This document shows, one piece after another, positions 26,240 to 36,111 of a stretch of 50,349 bases of DNA. The DNA comes from JALJPB01 sp034111045 (lineage in GTDB: Bacteria > Pseudomonadota > Gammaproteobacteria > Enterobacterales > Alteromonadaceae), in assembly GCA_034111045.1 (NCBI GenBank), contig JAWUYA010000019.1, positions 1 through 50,349 on the forward strand, in the 5' to 3' direction. Each line of letters begins with the position of its first letter. Position 1 is the first letter of the stretch. Under the pieces are notes generated by a model, which ran no database searches, was not told the DNA's origin, and saw only the letters and a program-made list of their open reading frames with translations. A program made the position numbers and the translations under genes.

Positions 26240-29200
26240 ATGAATTTAACTCTATCTTCACTTAAAAACCCTACCGCCGTTGTTGTGGCTATTTTATTAG
26301 TGGTGCTGTTTGGCGCCATAAGTTTATTTAAACTACCGGTGCAACTCACCCCTGATATTAGTAAACCAGAAATTACCATTTCAACAGGATGGCGTTCTGC
26401 TGCACCCGAAGAAATGGAAGCTGAAATTATTGAACGTCAAGAAGATGTTTTAAAAGGCTTGCAAGGTCTTGAGTCTTTAATTTCATCTTCAGGACAAGGC
26501 AGCGGTAATATTACCCTAAAATATCGTACCGGTATTAATTTAGAACGGGCACTTATTGATGTAATGAGTGCCCTTAACCAAGTACCTAGTTATCCACCCG
26601 ATGCAACAGAGCCGGTGATTTCAGTCGGTGGTGACAATACCTTTAGCGCAATAGCTTGGTTTGCATTAAAACCGCTTGAAGGCAATAAAAAAGACATTGT
26701 TGGTTATCAAGACTATATTGAAGAAGTCGTTCAAACTCGGATTGAGCGTGTTAATGGTATTTCAAAAACCAATGCATTTGGCGGTGTGTCAAATGAATTA
26801 CGTATTACCTTTGATCCCTACAAAGCGGCTTCTTTAGGGTTAGATTTACCTAAACTCTCCTCGACATTGAGCAGTAATAGCGATACTTCTGGCGGATTTA
26901 ATGAAGTAGGGCGTCGTAAATACACCTTAAGATTTTCCGGCAAATATAACGCAGAACAACTACAAAACATGGTACTTGATTGGCGAGATGGCCAGCCTGT
27001 TCTATTAAAAGATGTGGCGCGAGTAGAGATGCGCTTGCAAGACAAAACTGGTGTATTAACCCTTGATGGTCTACCAGCCATAGCAATGAACGCCCAAGCA
27101 GAGCAAGGCGTCAATGTAATCGAAGTAATGGAACGTCTCCAACTTGCTATGGCTGAGCTAAACGAAGGACCACTCAAACGTGCGGGTTTACAGATGATCC
27201 AAATGTCAGATGAAACTATCTACATTAAGCGTTCAATGACCTTAGTACGTAACAATTTATTACTGGGTATTTTACTCGCTATTGTTGTTTTATGGTGGTT
27301 TTTACGTAAGTTTAGAGCCACATTAATTGTGGCATTATCAATTCCAATTGCTTTAATCGTGACCCTTATTGTTATGTACGCAACCGGTAGAACTTTAAAC
27401 ATTATTTCTATGGCAGGTTTAGCCTTTGCTGTCGGTATGGTATTAGATGCCGCTATTGTTGTTTTAGAAAACATTGTTAGATTAAGAGAGAAAGGTGAGC
27501 CACCAGAAAGTGCGTCCCTTAAAGGTGCCACCCAAGTCTGGGGGGCATTGGTTGCATCAACCATTACGACCGTCGCCATTTTCTTACCCATAGCATTTTT
27601 AGAAGCCGTATCAGGGCAATTATTTGCCGATTTGGCGATAACAATTGCTGTGGCTATTGTTGCCTCATTACTGATTGCGGTAACGGTATTACCAACGGCA
27701 GCAAAAAAGTTATTAGCCAATGTTAGTGAACAAGACCCCCATGCCCATTGGTGGCGTAACATAACGAAAGGCATTATGCATATAACCAGCACACCGTTTA
27801 AACGTTATATGTGGATATTAGGCTTAATGTTAACCTCATTGATTGGCTCTTGGTTATTGTTTCCTAAAATCGATTATTTACCCAAAGGTAATCAAAATCA
27901 ATTCCAAGCCTTTATTCTACCACCTCCTGGTTTAAGTTACCCTGCGGCTCGATTCGAGATGAGTGATGAAATTAACCGCCGTTTAATGCCTTATATTACA
28001 GGAGAGAAAAAACCCAAAATCGCACACACTTGGATGGGTTTTTTTGGTAGTTTTGGCTTTATGGGGGGGAATGCAGAAGATGCCGATGATATTAATGCCA
28101 TTGTGCAAATTATTAACTCAGATTTCCTTAGCGGCTTTCCTGACACTATGGCTTTTGCTTCACAATCAGAAATATTTGGCAACCTCGGAGGTGGCAGACA
28201 AATTGATGTTGATATTCAAGCCAATGAGATTGATGCTCTACTAAGTGCTGCACAAGCAGGTTATAACGCTATTAGCCAAACGTTACCTGGGTCAAGTATT
28301 CAACCAACACCCGGGTTAACTTTAGCAGAGCCTGAATTAAGACTAATACCCAATGAACGTCGCATGGCTGAAGCTGGCTGGACAAGACAACAAATAGCGC
28401 AAATAACCCGCGCTCTAGGAACTGGGCTTTATGTGGGTGATTTTTTTAATGGTCAAAAAAGATTGGATGTATTTTTACGTTCAACCGATTGGCAATCTCC
28501 CGAAGAGCTCGCAGCTATCCCATTATTTACTCCAAATGCCGGTATTCAACCGGTAGGTGAATTAATGGAAATAGTAAGAACTGCTGGGCCCAGTTCTATC
28601 CGCAGGGTTGACCGACAACGGACCATTACACTGCAAGTAACACCGCCCGATAATTTAAGTTTAGAAGAAGCGATCGCCTTAATCAAAGAAAAAGCTCAGC
28701 CTATTATTTTATCAGTACTTTCGCAAAAATCAGTTGACGGTTCAGGTGGTAGTATTGCTTACCGTGGATCTGCTGAAGCACTGACCGAAGCATTAACAAG
28801 TATGAGCCAAAGTTTTATTCTCGCGTTGATTATCTTGTATCTATTAATGGCCGCATTGTTTAGATCATTTAAAGACAGCTTATTAGTGGTATTAACGATT
28901 CCTCTAGCAACCATCGGCGGTATTGGCTTTTTGCAGTTAGCTAACCTAGTGATATTTCAGCCACTTGATTTATTGACCATGATAGGTTTTATTATTTTAT
29001 TAGGCTTGGTGGTTAATAACGCCATTTTATTAGTTTATCAAACACGCATTGGTGAAGGTGAAGGTTTATCACGCCATGACGCCGTAGAACAAGCGGTAAG
29101 ACTACGTTTAAGACCAATATTAATGAGCACATTAACCAGTATTTGTGGCATGTTGCCTTTATTGCTCATTCCTGGCGCAGGTGCTGAATTATACCGTGGT

Positions 29201-29311
29201 ATTGCTGCAGTGATAGTTGGCGGTATGAGTATAAGTACGGTATTTACCTTGATTTTTTTACCGAGTTTATTGCAGATAGGTAAAAAAGCGAAAATACCAG
29301 CTGAGAGTTAA
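26240..29311 (+). CDS. RND-family efflux pump, inner-membrane subunit
   Basis: The 1023-residue, twelve-helix RND transporter shows the duplicated architecture: TM1 near 12-30, a large periplasmic loop, helices 2-6, then a second loop and helices 8-12. Start 26240 (MNLTLSSLKNPTAVVV) is preferred over an upstream TTG inside the adaptor gene. In the helix-4 motif GMVLDAAIVVLEN only one Asp of the AcrB D407-D408 pair is kept (D403, then Ala404), and the helix-10 Lys940 position is Asn926 (GLVVNNAILL). Such variants exist among RND branches, so it is probably functional with a different proton relay. No outer-membrane channel gene is adjacent. Confidence 0.9.
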   Translation: MNLTLSSLKNPTAVVVAILLVVLFGAISLFKLPVQLTPDISKPEITISTGWRSAAPEEMEAEIIERQEDVLKGLQGLESLISSSGQGSGNITLKYRTGINLERALIDVMSALNQVPSYPPDATEPVISVGGDNTFSAIAWFALKPLEGNKKDIVGYQDYIEEVVQTRIERVNGISKTNAFGGVSNELRITFDPYKAASLGLDLPKLSSTLSSNSDTSGGFNEVGRRKYTLRFSGKYNAEQLQNMVLDWRDGQPVLLKDVARVEMRLQDKTGVLTLDGLPAIAMNAQAEQGVNVIEVMERLQLAMAELNEGPLKRAGLQMIQMSDETIYIKRSMTLVRNNLLLGILLAIVVLWWFLRKFRATLIVALSIPIALIVTLIVMYATGRTLNIISMAGLAFAVGMVLDAAIVVLENIVRLREKGEPPESASLKGATQVWGALVASTITTVAIFLPIAFLEAVSGQLFADLAITIAVAIVASLLIAVTVLPTAAKKLLANVSEQDPHAHWWRNITKGIMHITSTPFKRYMWILGLMLTSLIGSWLLFPKIDYLPKGNQNQFQAFILPPPGLSYPAARFEMSDEINRRLMPYITGEKKPKIAHTWMGFFGSFGFMGGNAEDADDINAIVQIINSDFLSGFPDTMAFASQSEIFGNLGGGRQIDVDIQANEIDALLSAAQAGYNAISQTLPGSSIQPTPGLTLAEPELRLIPNERRMAEAGWTRQQIAQITRALGTGLYVGDFFNGQKRLDVFLRSTDWQSPEELAAIPLFTPNAGIQPVGELMEIVRTAGPSSIRRVDRQRTITLQVTPPDNLSLEEAIALIKEKAQPIILSVLSQKSVDGSGGSIAYRGSAEALTEALTSMSQSFILALIILYLLMAALFRSFKDSLLVVLTIPLATIGGIGFLQLANLVIFQPLDLLTMIGFIILLGLVVNNAILLVYQTRIGEGEGLSRHDAVEQAVRLRLRPILMSTLTSICGMLPLLLIPGAGAELYRGIAAVIVGGMSISTVFTLIFLPSLLQIGKKAKIPAES

Positions 29312-29335
29312 TCACTTCAGCTATAAAAATAAGGG

Positions 29336-30376
29336 CTAAATTGCTGGCAAGGTATCTAACGGCCAGCGAGGATTCGCTTTAAAGGTGAGGTCGCTATCGG
29401 TGCCTGCTTTTAAACGCTGTAAACCGGCATAAGCGATCATCGCACCGTTATCAGTACAAAATTCTGGTCGTGGATAAAAAACTTCACCACCTAATTTTTT
29501 GGTGGTAAGTGCTAACTTTTCACGTAAAGAAGTATTAGCGCTTACCCCCCCCGCTATAACCAATCGACTCAAACCACATTGTTGCAACGCTCTTTTACAC
29601 TTTATCGATAAGGTATCAACAACCGCTTGTTGAAACGCACAAGCAATATCCGCATACGTTTGTGTACGTTGTTCATCAGAGAGATCGCAACTATCTCCAG
29701 TTTCTTTACGAATAAGCGTACCCGCGGCAGTTTTTAATCCACTAAAACTAAAATCGAGCCCTGGTCTGTCTGTCATAGGACGGGGTAATTTAAAACGGCC
29801 AACCTCACCCTGCTCTGCCATTTTTGATAAGGCAGGACCGCCAGGATAATCAAGTCCTAGTAACTTAGCCGTTTTATCAAACGCTTCACCTGCAGCATCA
29901 TCAACTGATTCGCCCAAAAGTTCATATTCGCCAATACCATCAACCCGAACTAGCATGGTATGACCACCGGAAACTAATAAAGCGACAAAAGGAAAATCAG
30001 GGACATTCTCTTCAAGCATAGGGGCGAGTAAGTGGCCTTCCATATGATGCACAGGAACAGCAGGTAACCCCCAACCATAAGCTAAACTGCGACCTATTGA
30101 GCAACCAACCAATAATGCGCCTACCAAACCAGGGCCGGCTGTATAAGCAACACCATCAAGATCTTGAGGTGCTAAATTAGCTTCAGCTAATGCTTCTTTA
30201 ATCAAAGGAATTGTTTTACGCACATGATCCCGTGACGCTAATTCTGGCACAACACCACCATAATCAGCATGAACCGCAATTTGGCTATACAAACGATGTG
30301 CCATAATCCCTTGCTCATCATCATAAATAGCGACACCTGTTTCATCACATGATGTTTCAATTCCCAAAATACGCAT
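29336..30376 (-). CDS. tsaD: tRNA N6-threonylcarbamoyladenosine transferase TsaD
   Basis: TsaD, with TsaB and TsaE, transfers threonylcarbamoyl to A37 of ANN-decoding tRNAs. The 346-residue protein has the ASKHA fold with MRILGIETSCDETGVAIYD, the metal-binding HHMEGHLLAP, the nucleotide motif LLVSGGHTMLV and VIAGGVSANTSLR. It is divergent from rpsU and next to the rpsU-dnaG-rpoD cluster, as is usual in gammaproteobacteria, and convergent with the RND gene (24-base gap). Confidence 0.97.
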   Translation of the reverse strand: MRILGIETSCDETGVAIYDDEQGIMAHRLYSQIAVHADYGGVVPELASRDHVRKTIPLIKEALAEANLAPQDLDGVAYTAGPGLVGALLVGCSIGRSLAYGWGLPAVPVHHMEGHLLAPMLEENVPDFPFVALLVSGGHTMLVRVDGIGEYELLGESVDDAAGEAFDKTAKLLGLDYPGGPALSKMAEQGEVGRFKLPRPMTDRPGLDFSFSGLKTAAGTLIRKETGDSCDLSDEQRTQTYADIACAFQQAVVDTLSIKCKRALQQCGLSRLVIAGGVSANTSLREKLALTTKKLGGEVFYPRPEFCTDNGAMIAYAGLQRLKAGTDSDLTFKANPRWPLDTLPAI

Positions 30377-30624
30377 AACTGTATTAATACCTCAACGGTT
30401 TGACACCTAAATCATTAATATAGGTAACCTTATTAAATAATACGCCAATTTTACCTGTCATAATTCAAATTCACTACCTTTATCTTCGAGAATAACTTTA
30501 CAAACCAGACGAGTTCGCATTAGAATACGTCACCAATTTTTAATAGAGTGGGTTTTTAATTTTTACTTCAGTAAAGGTTAATCGCCATATTATATAGATT
30601 TAAGACTAAGGTTAATAAAAAGAT

Positions 30625-30840
30625 ATGCCAGTAATTAAAGTAAGAGAAAACGAACCCTTTGACGTTGCATTACGTCGTTTCAAACGTTCATGTGAAAAAG
30701 CAGGTATCCTTTCGGAAGTTCGTCGTCGTGAATGTTATGAAAAGCCAACTTGGGAACGTAAACGTAAGAAAGCTGCTGCAGTAAAACGTGCGGCTAAAAA
30801 AGTTTCTCGTGAGAACGCTCGCCACGTTCGTATGTACTAA
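30625..30840 (+). CDS. rpsU: 30S ribosomal protein S21
   Basis: A 71-residue, highly basic protein identical in length to E. coli S21 and starting MPVIKVRENEPFDVALRRFK. S21 helps the 30S subunit select mRNAs. It heads the macromolecular-synthesis cluster rpsU-yqeY-dnaG-rpoD, coupling translation, replication priming and transcription. The upstream 248 bases, shared with divergent tsaD, must contain the promoter, which I could not define with confidence. Confidence 0.98.
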   Translation: MPVIKVRENEPFDVALRRFKRSCEKAGILSEVRRRECYEKPTWERKRKKAAAVKRAAKKVSRENARHVRMY

Positions 30841-30905
30841 GCACTTTACTTAATATAAGTAATTTTAGTACTATTTAAGTCAACTGAGCACTCTTTGAGA
30901 AAGAC

Positions 30906-31352
30906 ATGAGTCTACTTAGTCAACTACAAGATGAAATGAAAAACGCTATGCGTGCCAGAGACAAATTACGTCTTGGTGTAATTCGCATGGCGCTTTCAGC
31001 AATTAAGCAAGCTGAAATCGATCACAAAACACAAGCAACTGATGATAATATTATCGCGGTGTTAACCAAAATGGTGAAACAACGCCGAGAGTCTATCAAG
31101 ATGTTTACTGATGGAGGTCGTGACGAACTTGCAGCGAATGAAGCGGCTGAGATTGTTGCTTTGGATGATTTTCTTCCGCAACCTCTTAGCGCAGATGAAG
31201 TGAATAAAATGATTGCTGATGCGATTACTGAAACAAGTGCAGCCTCTATGGCTGACATGGGCAAGGTAATGGCAATATTAAAACCATTAATGCTAGGTAA
31301 AGCCGACTTAGGCGCAGTAAGCTCTCAAGTTAGAGCAGCACTTAACGCATAA
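30906..31352 (+). CDS. yqeY: YqeY / GatB-domain protein
   Basis: The 148-residue protein has the GatB/YqeY helical fold: MSLLSQLQDEMKNAMRARDK, LRLGVIRMALSAIKQAEID, a KMVKQRRESIKMF segment and the C-terminal GKVMAILKPLM. The domain resembles the tRNA-binding tail of GatB, but the free-standing protein has no proven function. It is a regular passenger between rpsU and dnaG in many gammaproteobacteria. A hairpin with T-rich tail follows the gene. Confidence 0.92.
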   Translation: MSLLSQLQDEMKNAMRARDKLRLGVIRMALSAIKQAEIDHKTQATDDNIIAVLTKMVKQRRESIKMFTDGGRDELAANEAAEIVALDDFLPQPLSADEVNKMIADAITETSAASMADMGKVMAILKPLMLGKADLGAVSSQVRAALNA

Positions 31353-31377
31353 TTGTTTAATATAAAAATGATAGCTT

Positions 31378-31418
31378 AAAACCGTGACAGCATTTGCTCT
31401 CGCGGTTTTATTTTCTTT
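31378..31418 (+). terminator. Terminator-like hairpin between yqeY and dnaG
   Basis: A roughly 14-bp stem (left arm from 31378, AAAACCGTGACAGCA; right arm to 31409) with one C-C mismatch runs into ATTTTCTTT. It matches in position the internal terminator known between rpsU and dnaG in E. coli, which keeps primase levels low. Confidence 0.75.
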
Positions 31419-31511
31419 AAAGCACTATAATTTCAAACATTGAAATTAATTTTGTGTAATATATTAATCCCGTATCTAAAATCACCACATATTTCATACT
31501 AAAGAGTAGTA

Positions 31512-33269
31512 ATGGCAGGACGAATTCCCCGACAGTTTATTGATGACATACTCGCTCGCGCTGATATTGTTGAGCTAGTAGAGGCTCGGGTGCCATTAAA
31601 AAAAGCGGGGAAAAATTACCAAGCTTGTTGTCCTTTCCACACAGAAAAGTCCCCCTCATTCACGGTAAGCCAAGATAAGCAATTTTATCATTGTTTTGGC
31701 TGTGGCGAGCACGGTAACGCCATTTCATTTTTAATGGAATTTGATCGACTCGACTTCCCAGATGCTGTCGAAGAGCTTGCTTCGCATTATGGTATGGAAG
31801 TACCGCGAGAAGAAAATAAAGCCAGCCCTGCCGAACAACAGCAACAACAACAAGCTTACCAGCAAAAACAAGATGATTATCAGTTGATGGAAAAAATCAG
31901 CCGTTTTTTTGAGCAACAGCTTAAAAGCGCCAGCGATAAAGACACGGCCATCAGCTATCTAAAAGGCCGAGGTTTAAGCGGTGAAGTAGTGAAAAGGTTT
32001 TCCGTCGGTTATATTAGTGATGCTTGGGATGGCATGATAAAAACTTTTGGTAACACCTACTCTGGTAACCAACAACTTATTGATTTAGGCATGGCGATTC
32101 AAGGAGATAAAAACAAACCTTATGATCGTTTTCGTGGCCGTATCATGTTTCCAATTCGAGATAAACGTGGCCGAGTGATAGGTTTTGGTGGGCGAGTCTT
32201 AGGTGACGCTACCCCCAAATATTTAAACTCACCCGAAACACGCATTTATCATAAAGGCCAAGAGCTTTATGGTTTATTTGAAGCGAAACAAGCCAACAAA
32301 AAACTAACCCGTTTAGTGGTTGTTGAAGGTTATATGGATGTTGTCGCTTTAGCACAACATGGTGTGAACTATGCTGTAGCGTCGTTAGGTACGGCAACAA
32401 CAGAAGAACAACTGCAAACCTTGTTTAGAACGGTAAAAGAAGTTATTTGCTGTTATGACGGCGACAGAGCAGGTAGAGATGCCGCATGGCGAGCAATGAA
32501 TAATGCCCTACCGTTAATACGTGACGGCTACACTATGAAGTTTGTTTTTTTGCCTGATGGTGAAGACCCCGACTCATTGATCAGAGCACAAGGGCAAACC
32601 GCCTTTGAAAAAATACTCGATGAAGCCACTCCTCTGTCTAAATTTATTTTTAGTCATTTAGTTGCCAAAATTGATATGAGTTCATTAGAAGGACGAGCTT
32701 CACTGGTTAACTCTTTTCAGCCTTATCTAGCAAAACTACCTGCTGGTGTATTGAAAGACGCTATTATTAATGAACTGGCTAATAATTTTGGCACCGCCAC
32801 TGAAAACCAATTAGCTAAATTAAAAAAAAGCAATGCCGATACATCTGATAAATACAAACCACAAGCAAAAAATAAAGTCACTCCGGTGCGACTTGCTATT
32901 GCATTGTTACTAGAGCATCCCCATATCGTTAATGTTCTACCAAATGCATCTTCATTACAGCATATTAATTTACCTGGTATAATCTTATTTAATCAATTAG
33001 TTACCTTGTGTATACAAAACCCAACGATAAACAGTGCACAAATACTCGAAAATTATCGAGATACAACAGAGGGTAAACAACTGGCTAAACTAATGTGCTG
33101 GCAACATCATGTTAAAACAGAAGCTGCAGAAGATGTTTTTTTAGACTGTATTGAAAAAATGTTCAATAGTTTTGTTGAACAGCGCACAGAACTTTTGCTT
33201 CAAAAAGCCCAATTAGGGCAAATGAGCCACCAAGAAAAACAAGAATTACAAGCTTTACTTAATGCTTAA
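31512..33269 (+). CDS. dnaG: DNA primase
   Basis: DnaG makes RNA primers at the replication fork with DnaB helicase. In 585 residues: N-terminal CHC2 zinc ribbon (CCPFHTEKSPSF, FYHCFGCGEHGNA), the catalytic core with GFGGRVLGD, the TOPRIM motifs VVEGYMDVVAL and CYDGDRAGRDAAWRA, and a C-terminal DnaB-interaction domain. A Gln-rich linker (EQQQQQQAYQQ) near residue 110-120 is slightly unusual. It lies between yqeY and rpoD. Confidence 0.98.
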   Translation: MAGRIPRQFIDDILARADIVELVEARVPLKKAGKNYQACCPFHTEKSPSFTVSQDKQFYHCFGCGEHGNAISFLMEFDRLDFPDAVEELASHYGMEVPREENKASPAEQQQQQQAYQQKQDDYQLMEKISRFFEQQLKSASDKDTAISYLKGRGLSGEVVKRFSVGYISDAWDGMIKTFGNTYSGNQQLIDLGMAIQGDKNKPYDRFRGRIMFPIRDKRGRVIGFGGRVLGDATPKYLNSPETRIYHKGQELYGLFEAKQANKKLTRLVVVEGYMDVVALAQHGVNYAVASLGTATTEEQLQTLFRTVKEVICCYDGDRAGRDAAWRAMNNALPLIRDGYTMKFVFLPDGEDPDSLIRAQGQTAFEKILDEATPLSKFIFSHLVAKIDMSSLEGRASLVNSFQPYLAKLPAGVLKDAIINELANNFGTATENQLAKLKKSNADTSDKYKPQAKNKVTPVRLAIALLLEHPHIVNVLPNASSLQHINLPGIILFNQLVTLCIQNPTINSAQILENYRDTTEGKQLAKLMCWQHHVKTEAAEDVFLDCIEKMFNSFVEQRTELLLQKAQLGQMSHQEKQELQALLNA

Positions 33270-33401
33270 CTATAGAGTAGTTAAGAAATATTAAAGTGAA
33301 CGTTATTATTGCTAGAAATCAAGCCGATAATTTGCTAAAGTTTCCGGCTTTACTGTTATCGTTTACAGCCAAATTTTCATTAAATAGGTGGACCCTCGTC
33401 A

Positions 33402-35228
33402 ATGGATCAAGCCCCACAATCTAGACTTAAAGAGCTAATTACCAAAGGTAAAGAGCAAGGATATTTAACTTTTGCTCAGGTTAACGATCATCTTCCACAA
33501 GATATTATTGACTCAGATCAAGTTGAAGACATCGTAAGAATGATCAATGACATGGGTATTCAAGTATTCGAAAATGCCCCTGACAATGATACTCTAATGA
33601 TGAGCGAAGGTAATACTGATGAAGATGCTGCAGAAGCTGCAGCTGCGGCTTTAGCAACAGTAGAAAGTGAAATTGGTAGAACAACTGATCCCGTGCGTAT
33701 GTACATGCGTGAAATGGGTACCGTTGAGCTATTAACGCGTAAAGGCGAAATAGTTATCGCCAAACGCATCGAAGAAGGTATTAAAGAAGTTCAACGCTCT
33801 GTTTCTGAATTTCCGCCTGCAATCAATTACTTGTTAGAACTTTGGGATGGATTTGAAGCCGAAGAAGTACGTTTAACAGACATAATCACAGGTTTTTTAG
33901 ACCCTGATGCAGAAGAAGAAGAAATTCCAGTTGCTGCCACTCATATAGGTTCAGAGCTATCAAAAGAAGAACTTGCCAGTGAAGACAATGATGAAGACGA
34001 AGAAGAGGAAGATACTGGACCTGATCCAGAATTAGCCCGAGAAAAATTTACAGCACTTCGCAAAGTTTACGAAAATGCTAATAAAGTTATCGAAGCTAAA
34101 GGCCGAGGTCATAAAGATGCTGTTGAAGCCATTGACGCTGTTGCTGATGTCTTTAGAGAGTTCCGCTTAATTCCTAAATTATTTGATAAGTTAGTTAAAA
34201 ATATGCGTAGCGTAATGGATCGTCTGCGCGTACAAGAACGTTTAATCATGAAGCATTGTGTTGGTGCTGGCATGCCTAAAAAAACTTTTATTAAAATATT
34301 CCCAGGTAACGAAACATCAACAAACTGGTTTAAAGAACAAAAAGCTGCGGGTTTACCGTATTCATTAGGACTTTCAGATATTGACTTAGATGTTAACCGA
34401 TGCGTTTCTAAACTCAATAACTTAGAAAAAGAAACCTTCTTGAAAGTGTTTGCTATTAAAGACATCAACCGCCGCATGTCAATTGGTGAAGCAAAAGCGC
34501 GTAGAGCTAAAAAAGAAATGGTGGAGGCTAACTTACGTTTAGTTATCTCTATTGCTAAAAAATATACTAACCGTGGCTTACAATTCTTAGATTTAATTCA
34601 AGAAGGTAATATCGGCCTAATGAAGGCCGTTGATAAATTTGAATACCGTCGTGGTTTCAAATTATCCACCTATTCCACATGGTGGATTCGTCAAGCCATT
34701 ACTCGCTCAATTGCCGATCAAGCTCGTACTATCCGCATTCCAGTACACATGATTGAAACGATTAATAAATTGAACCGTGTTTCACGTCAAATGTTACAAG
34801 AAATGGGACGCGAACCCACACCTGAAGAATTAGCTGAACGCATGATCATGCCAGAAGATAAAATTCGTAAGGTATTAAAAATTGCCAAAGAGCCGATTTC
34901 AATGGAAACGCCTATCGGTGATGATGAAGATTCACACTTAGGTGACTTCATTGAAGATGGTAGCGGTGAGTTACCTGTTGACTCAGCAACTTCTGAAAAC
35001 TTGAAAAATGCTACACATGAAGTATTAGCTGGCTTAACAGCTCGTGAAGCAAAAGTATTACGGATGCGTTTTGGTATCGACATGAATACCGACCATACTT
35101 TAGAAGAAGTTGGTAAGCAGTTTGATGTAACACGTGAACGTATTCGTCAAATTGAAGCAAAAGCTTTACGCAAATTGCGTCATCCTTCTCGTTCTGAGCA
35201 ATTGAAAAGTTTCTTAGACGGCGAATAA
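33402..35228 (+). CDS. rpoD: RNA polymerase sigma factor RpoD (sigma-70)
   Basis: The housekeeping sigma factor, 608 residues (E. coli 613). Order: region 1.1 at the N-terminus, RMYMREMGTVELLTRKGE (1.2), the large acidic non-conserved region including a Glu/Asp stretch near 190-205, regions 2.1-2.4 (DLIQEGNIGLMKAVDKFEYR, TYSTWWIRQAI), region 3 and 4.2 (VTRERIRQIEAKALRKLRHP). It closes the rpsU-dnaG-rpoD cluster and is followed by a strong terminator. Confidence 0.99.
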   Translation: MDQAPQSRLKELITKGKEQGYLTFAQVNDHLPQDIIDSDQVEDIVRMINDMGIQVFENAPDNDTLMMSEGNTDEDAAEAAAAALATVESEIGRTTDPVRMYMREMGTVELLTRKGEIVIAKRIEEGIKEVQRSVSEFPPAINYLLELWDGFEAEEVRLTDIITGFLDPDAEEEEIPVAATHIGSELSKEELASEDNDEDEEEEDTGPDPELAREKFTALRKVYENANKVIEAKGRGHKDAVEAIDAVADVFREFRLIPKLFDKLVKNMRSVMDRLRVQERLIMKHCVGAGMPKKTFIKIFPGNETSTNWFKEQKAAGLPYSLGLSDIDLDVNRCVSKLNNLEKETFLKVFAIKDINRRMSIGEAKARRAKKEMVEANLRLVISIAKKYTNRGLQFLDLIQEGNIGLMKAVDKFEYRRGFKLSTYSTWWIRQAITRSIADQARTIRIPVHMIETINKLNRVSRQMLQEMGREPTPEELAERMIMPEDKIRKVLKIAKEPISMETPIGDDEDSHLGDFIEDGSGELPVDSATSENLKNATHEVLAGLTAREAKVLRMRFGIDMNTDHTLEEVGKQFDVTRERIRQIEAKALRKLRHPSRSEQLKSFLDGE

Positions 35229-35250
35229 ATATTAAGCAATAATGCATAAT

Positions 35251-35277
35251 AAAATCCAGCAATCGCTGGATTTTTTA
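35251..35277 (+). terminator. Rho-independent terminator of rpoD
   Basis: AATCCAGC-AATC-GCTGGATT stem followed by TTTTATTT, about 22 bases after the rpoD stop. Confidence 0.95.
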
Positions 35278-35524
35278 TTTAATGTCTATAGAAAAAAATA
35301 GTGCCCCATTAAACAATAAAGTTGAAATATTTAAATCGCTATAAAAGTAAAAATAATAGGCAATGTGAGTTATGACTTACAAAAGTATGACCTATCAGCA
35401 TTAATCATCAAGTGGATAAAAATCTAGAAAAAAATTCAGGCGTACAATAAAAAATGATTAAGTCCTTGTTAGTGAATTAACGGTAGACTTAAATTTCTTA
35501 TTTTCGGATAATCCAATTAATAAA

Positions 35525-35563
35525 TATTTACTGTTTGTTTAATAAATAAACAAACAGTAAATA
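35525..35563. other. Perfect AT-rich 17-bp hairpin upstream of the tRNA gene
   Basis: Arms TATTTACTGTTTGTTTA (35525-35541) and its exact complement (35547-35563) around a 5-base loop. Function unknown: terminator, operator or recombination-related repeat are all possible. Confidence 0.6.
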
Positions 35564-35588
35564 AAGTTTAAATAATTAATTTCAACGG

Positions 35589-35617
35589 GTGACAATAAAA
35601 TAAAAAATGCTTATACT
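35589..35617 (+). promoter_or_regulatory. Promoter of tRNA-Ile2
   Basis: GTGACA (35589-35594), 17-base spacer, TATACT (35612-35617), followed by a GC-containing discriminator (GCATCCGC). Predicted start is about 50 bases before the tRNA. The discriminator would fit stringent control. Confidence 0.75.
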
Positions 35618-35672
35618 GCATCCGCTTTGTAGAGCTATCAAATCTTGAGAGATTTACATAAGTAATGGAAAT

Positions 35673-35749
35673 GGCCCCTTAGCTCAGCTGGTTAGAGCGC
35701 CCGACTCATAATCGGTAGGTCCTCTGTTCAAGTCAGAGAGGGGCCACCA
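35673..35749 (+). tRNA. tRNA-Ile2 (CAU anticodon, lysidine-modified)
   Basis: A 77-base cloverleaf with encoded CCA: acceptor GGCCCCT/AGGGGCC, D arm GCTC/GAGC, anticodon loop CTCATAA, T arm CTCTG/CAGAG. The anticodon is CAT, which could mean Met or Ile2. Ile2 is favoured because the acceptor arm with C4-G69 and C5-G68 matches the TilS-recognised E. coli ileX, which also lies downstream of rpoD. Position 27-43 is a C-U mismatch, where E. coli ileX has G-U. After lysidine modification it reads AUA codons. Confidence 0.85.
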
Positions 35750-35984
35750 TTTTCAATAGTCTATCCCGTAAGTAAACATTAGCATCAAATCATAACCCAA
35801 TTATTCACCTGTGCTTTTTTGTAATAGGCGAATAATGAGTGTTTTTTTTCATAATGATATCAATGCTTTTTAAAATACTCATTAACTGCAAGAGTTGAAA
35901 AACTTAAACTAACACAGGGGGGCATAGTAAAATGTCTACTATCCAGCGCCATTAAAAATGGTTGAGGATAATCTTCTGTCATCA

Positions 35985-36021
35985 TTTATGAATAAAAGTA
36001 TGTAATACTTTTATTCATAAA
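35985..36021. other. Perfect AT-rich 17-bp hairpin downstream of the tRNA gene
   Basis: Arms TTTATGAATAAAAGTAT (35985-36001) and its exact complement (36005-36021), loop GTA. It lies 236 bases after the tRNA and about 90 before the next ATG. No T-run follows on plus. The rest of 35750-36111 has no other feature I can support. Confidence 0.6.
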
Positions 36022-36111
36022 AATAACAACTTATAGTGATAAAATTTACTTTTAACTATCACCAGAACCTTATAGTATTAACGCTAATACAAGTAATAAT
36101 AGGAGTAGTTA

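Noticed and set aside
35673..35749. Elongator tRNA-Met assignment for the CAU tRNA
   Set aside because: The acceptor arm and rpoD-downstream position match ileX; Met remains possible but less likely.
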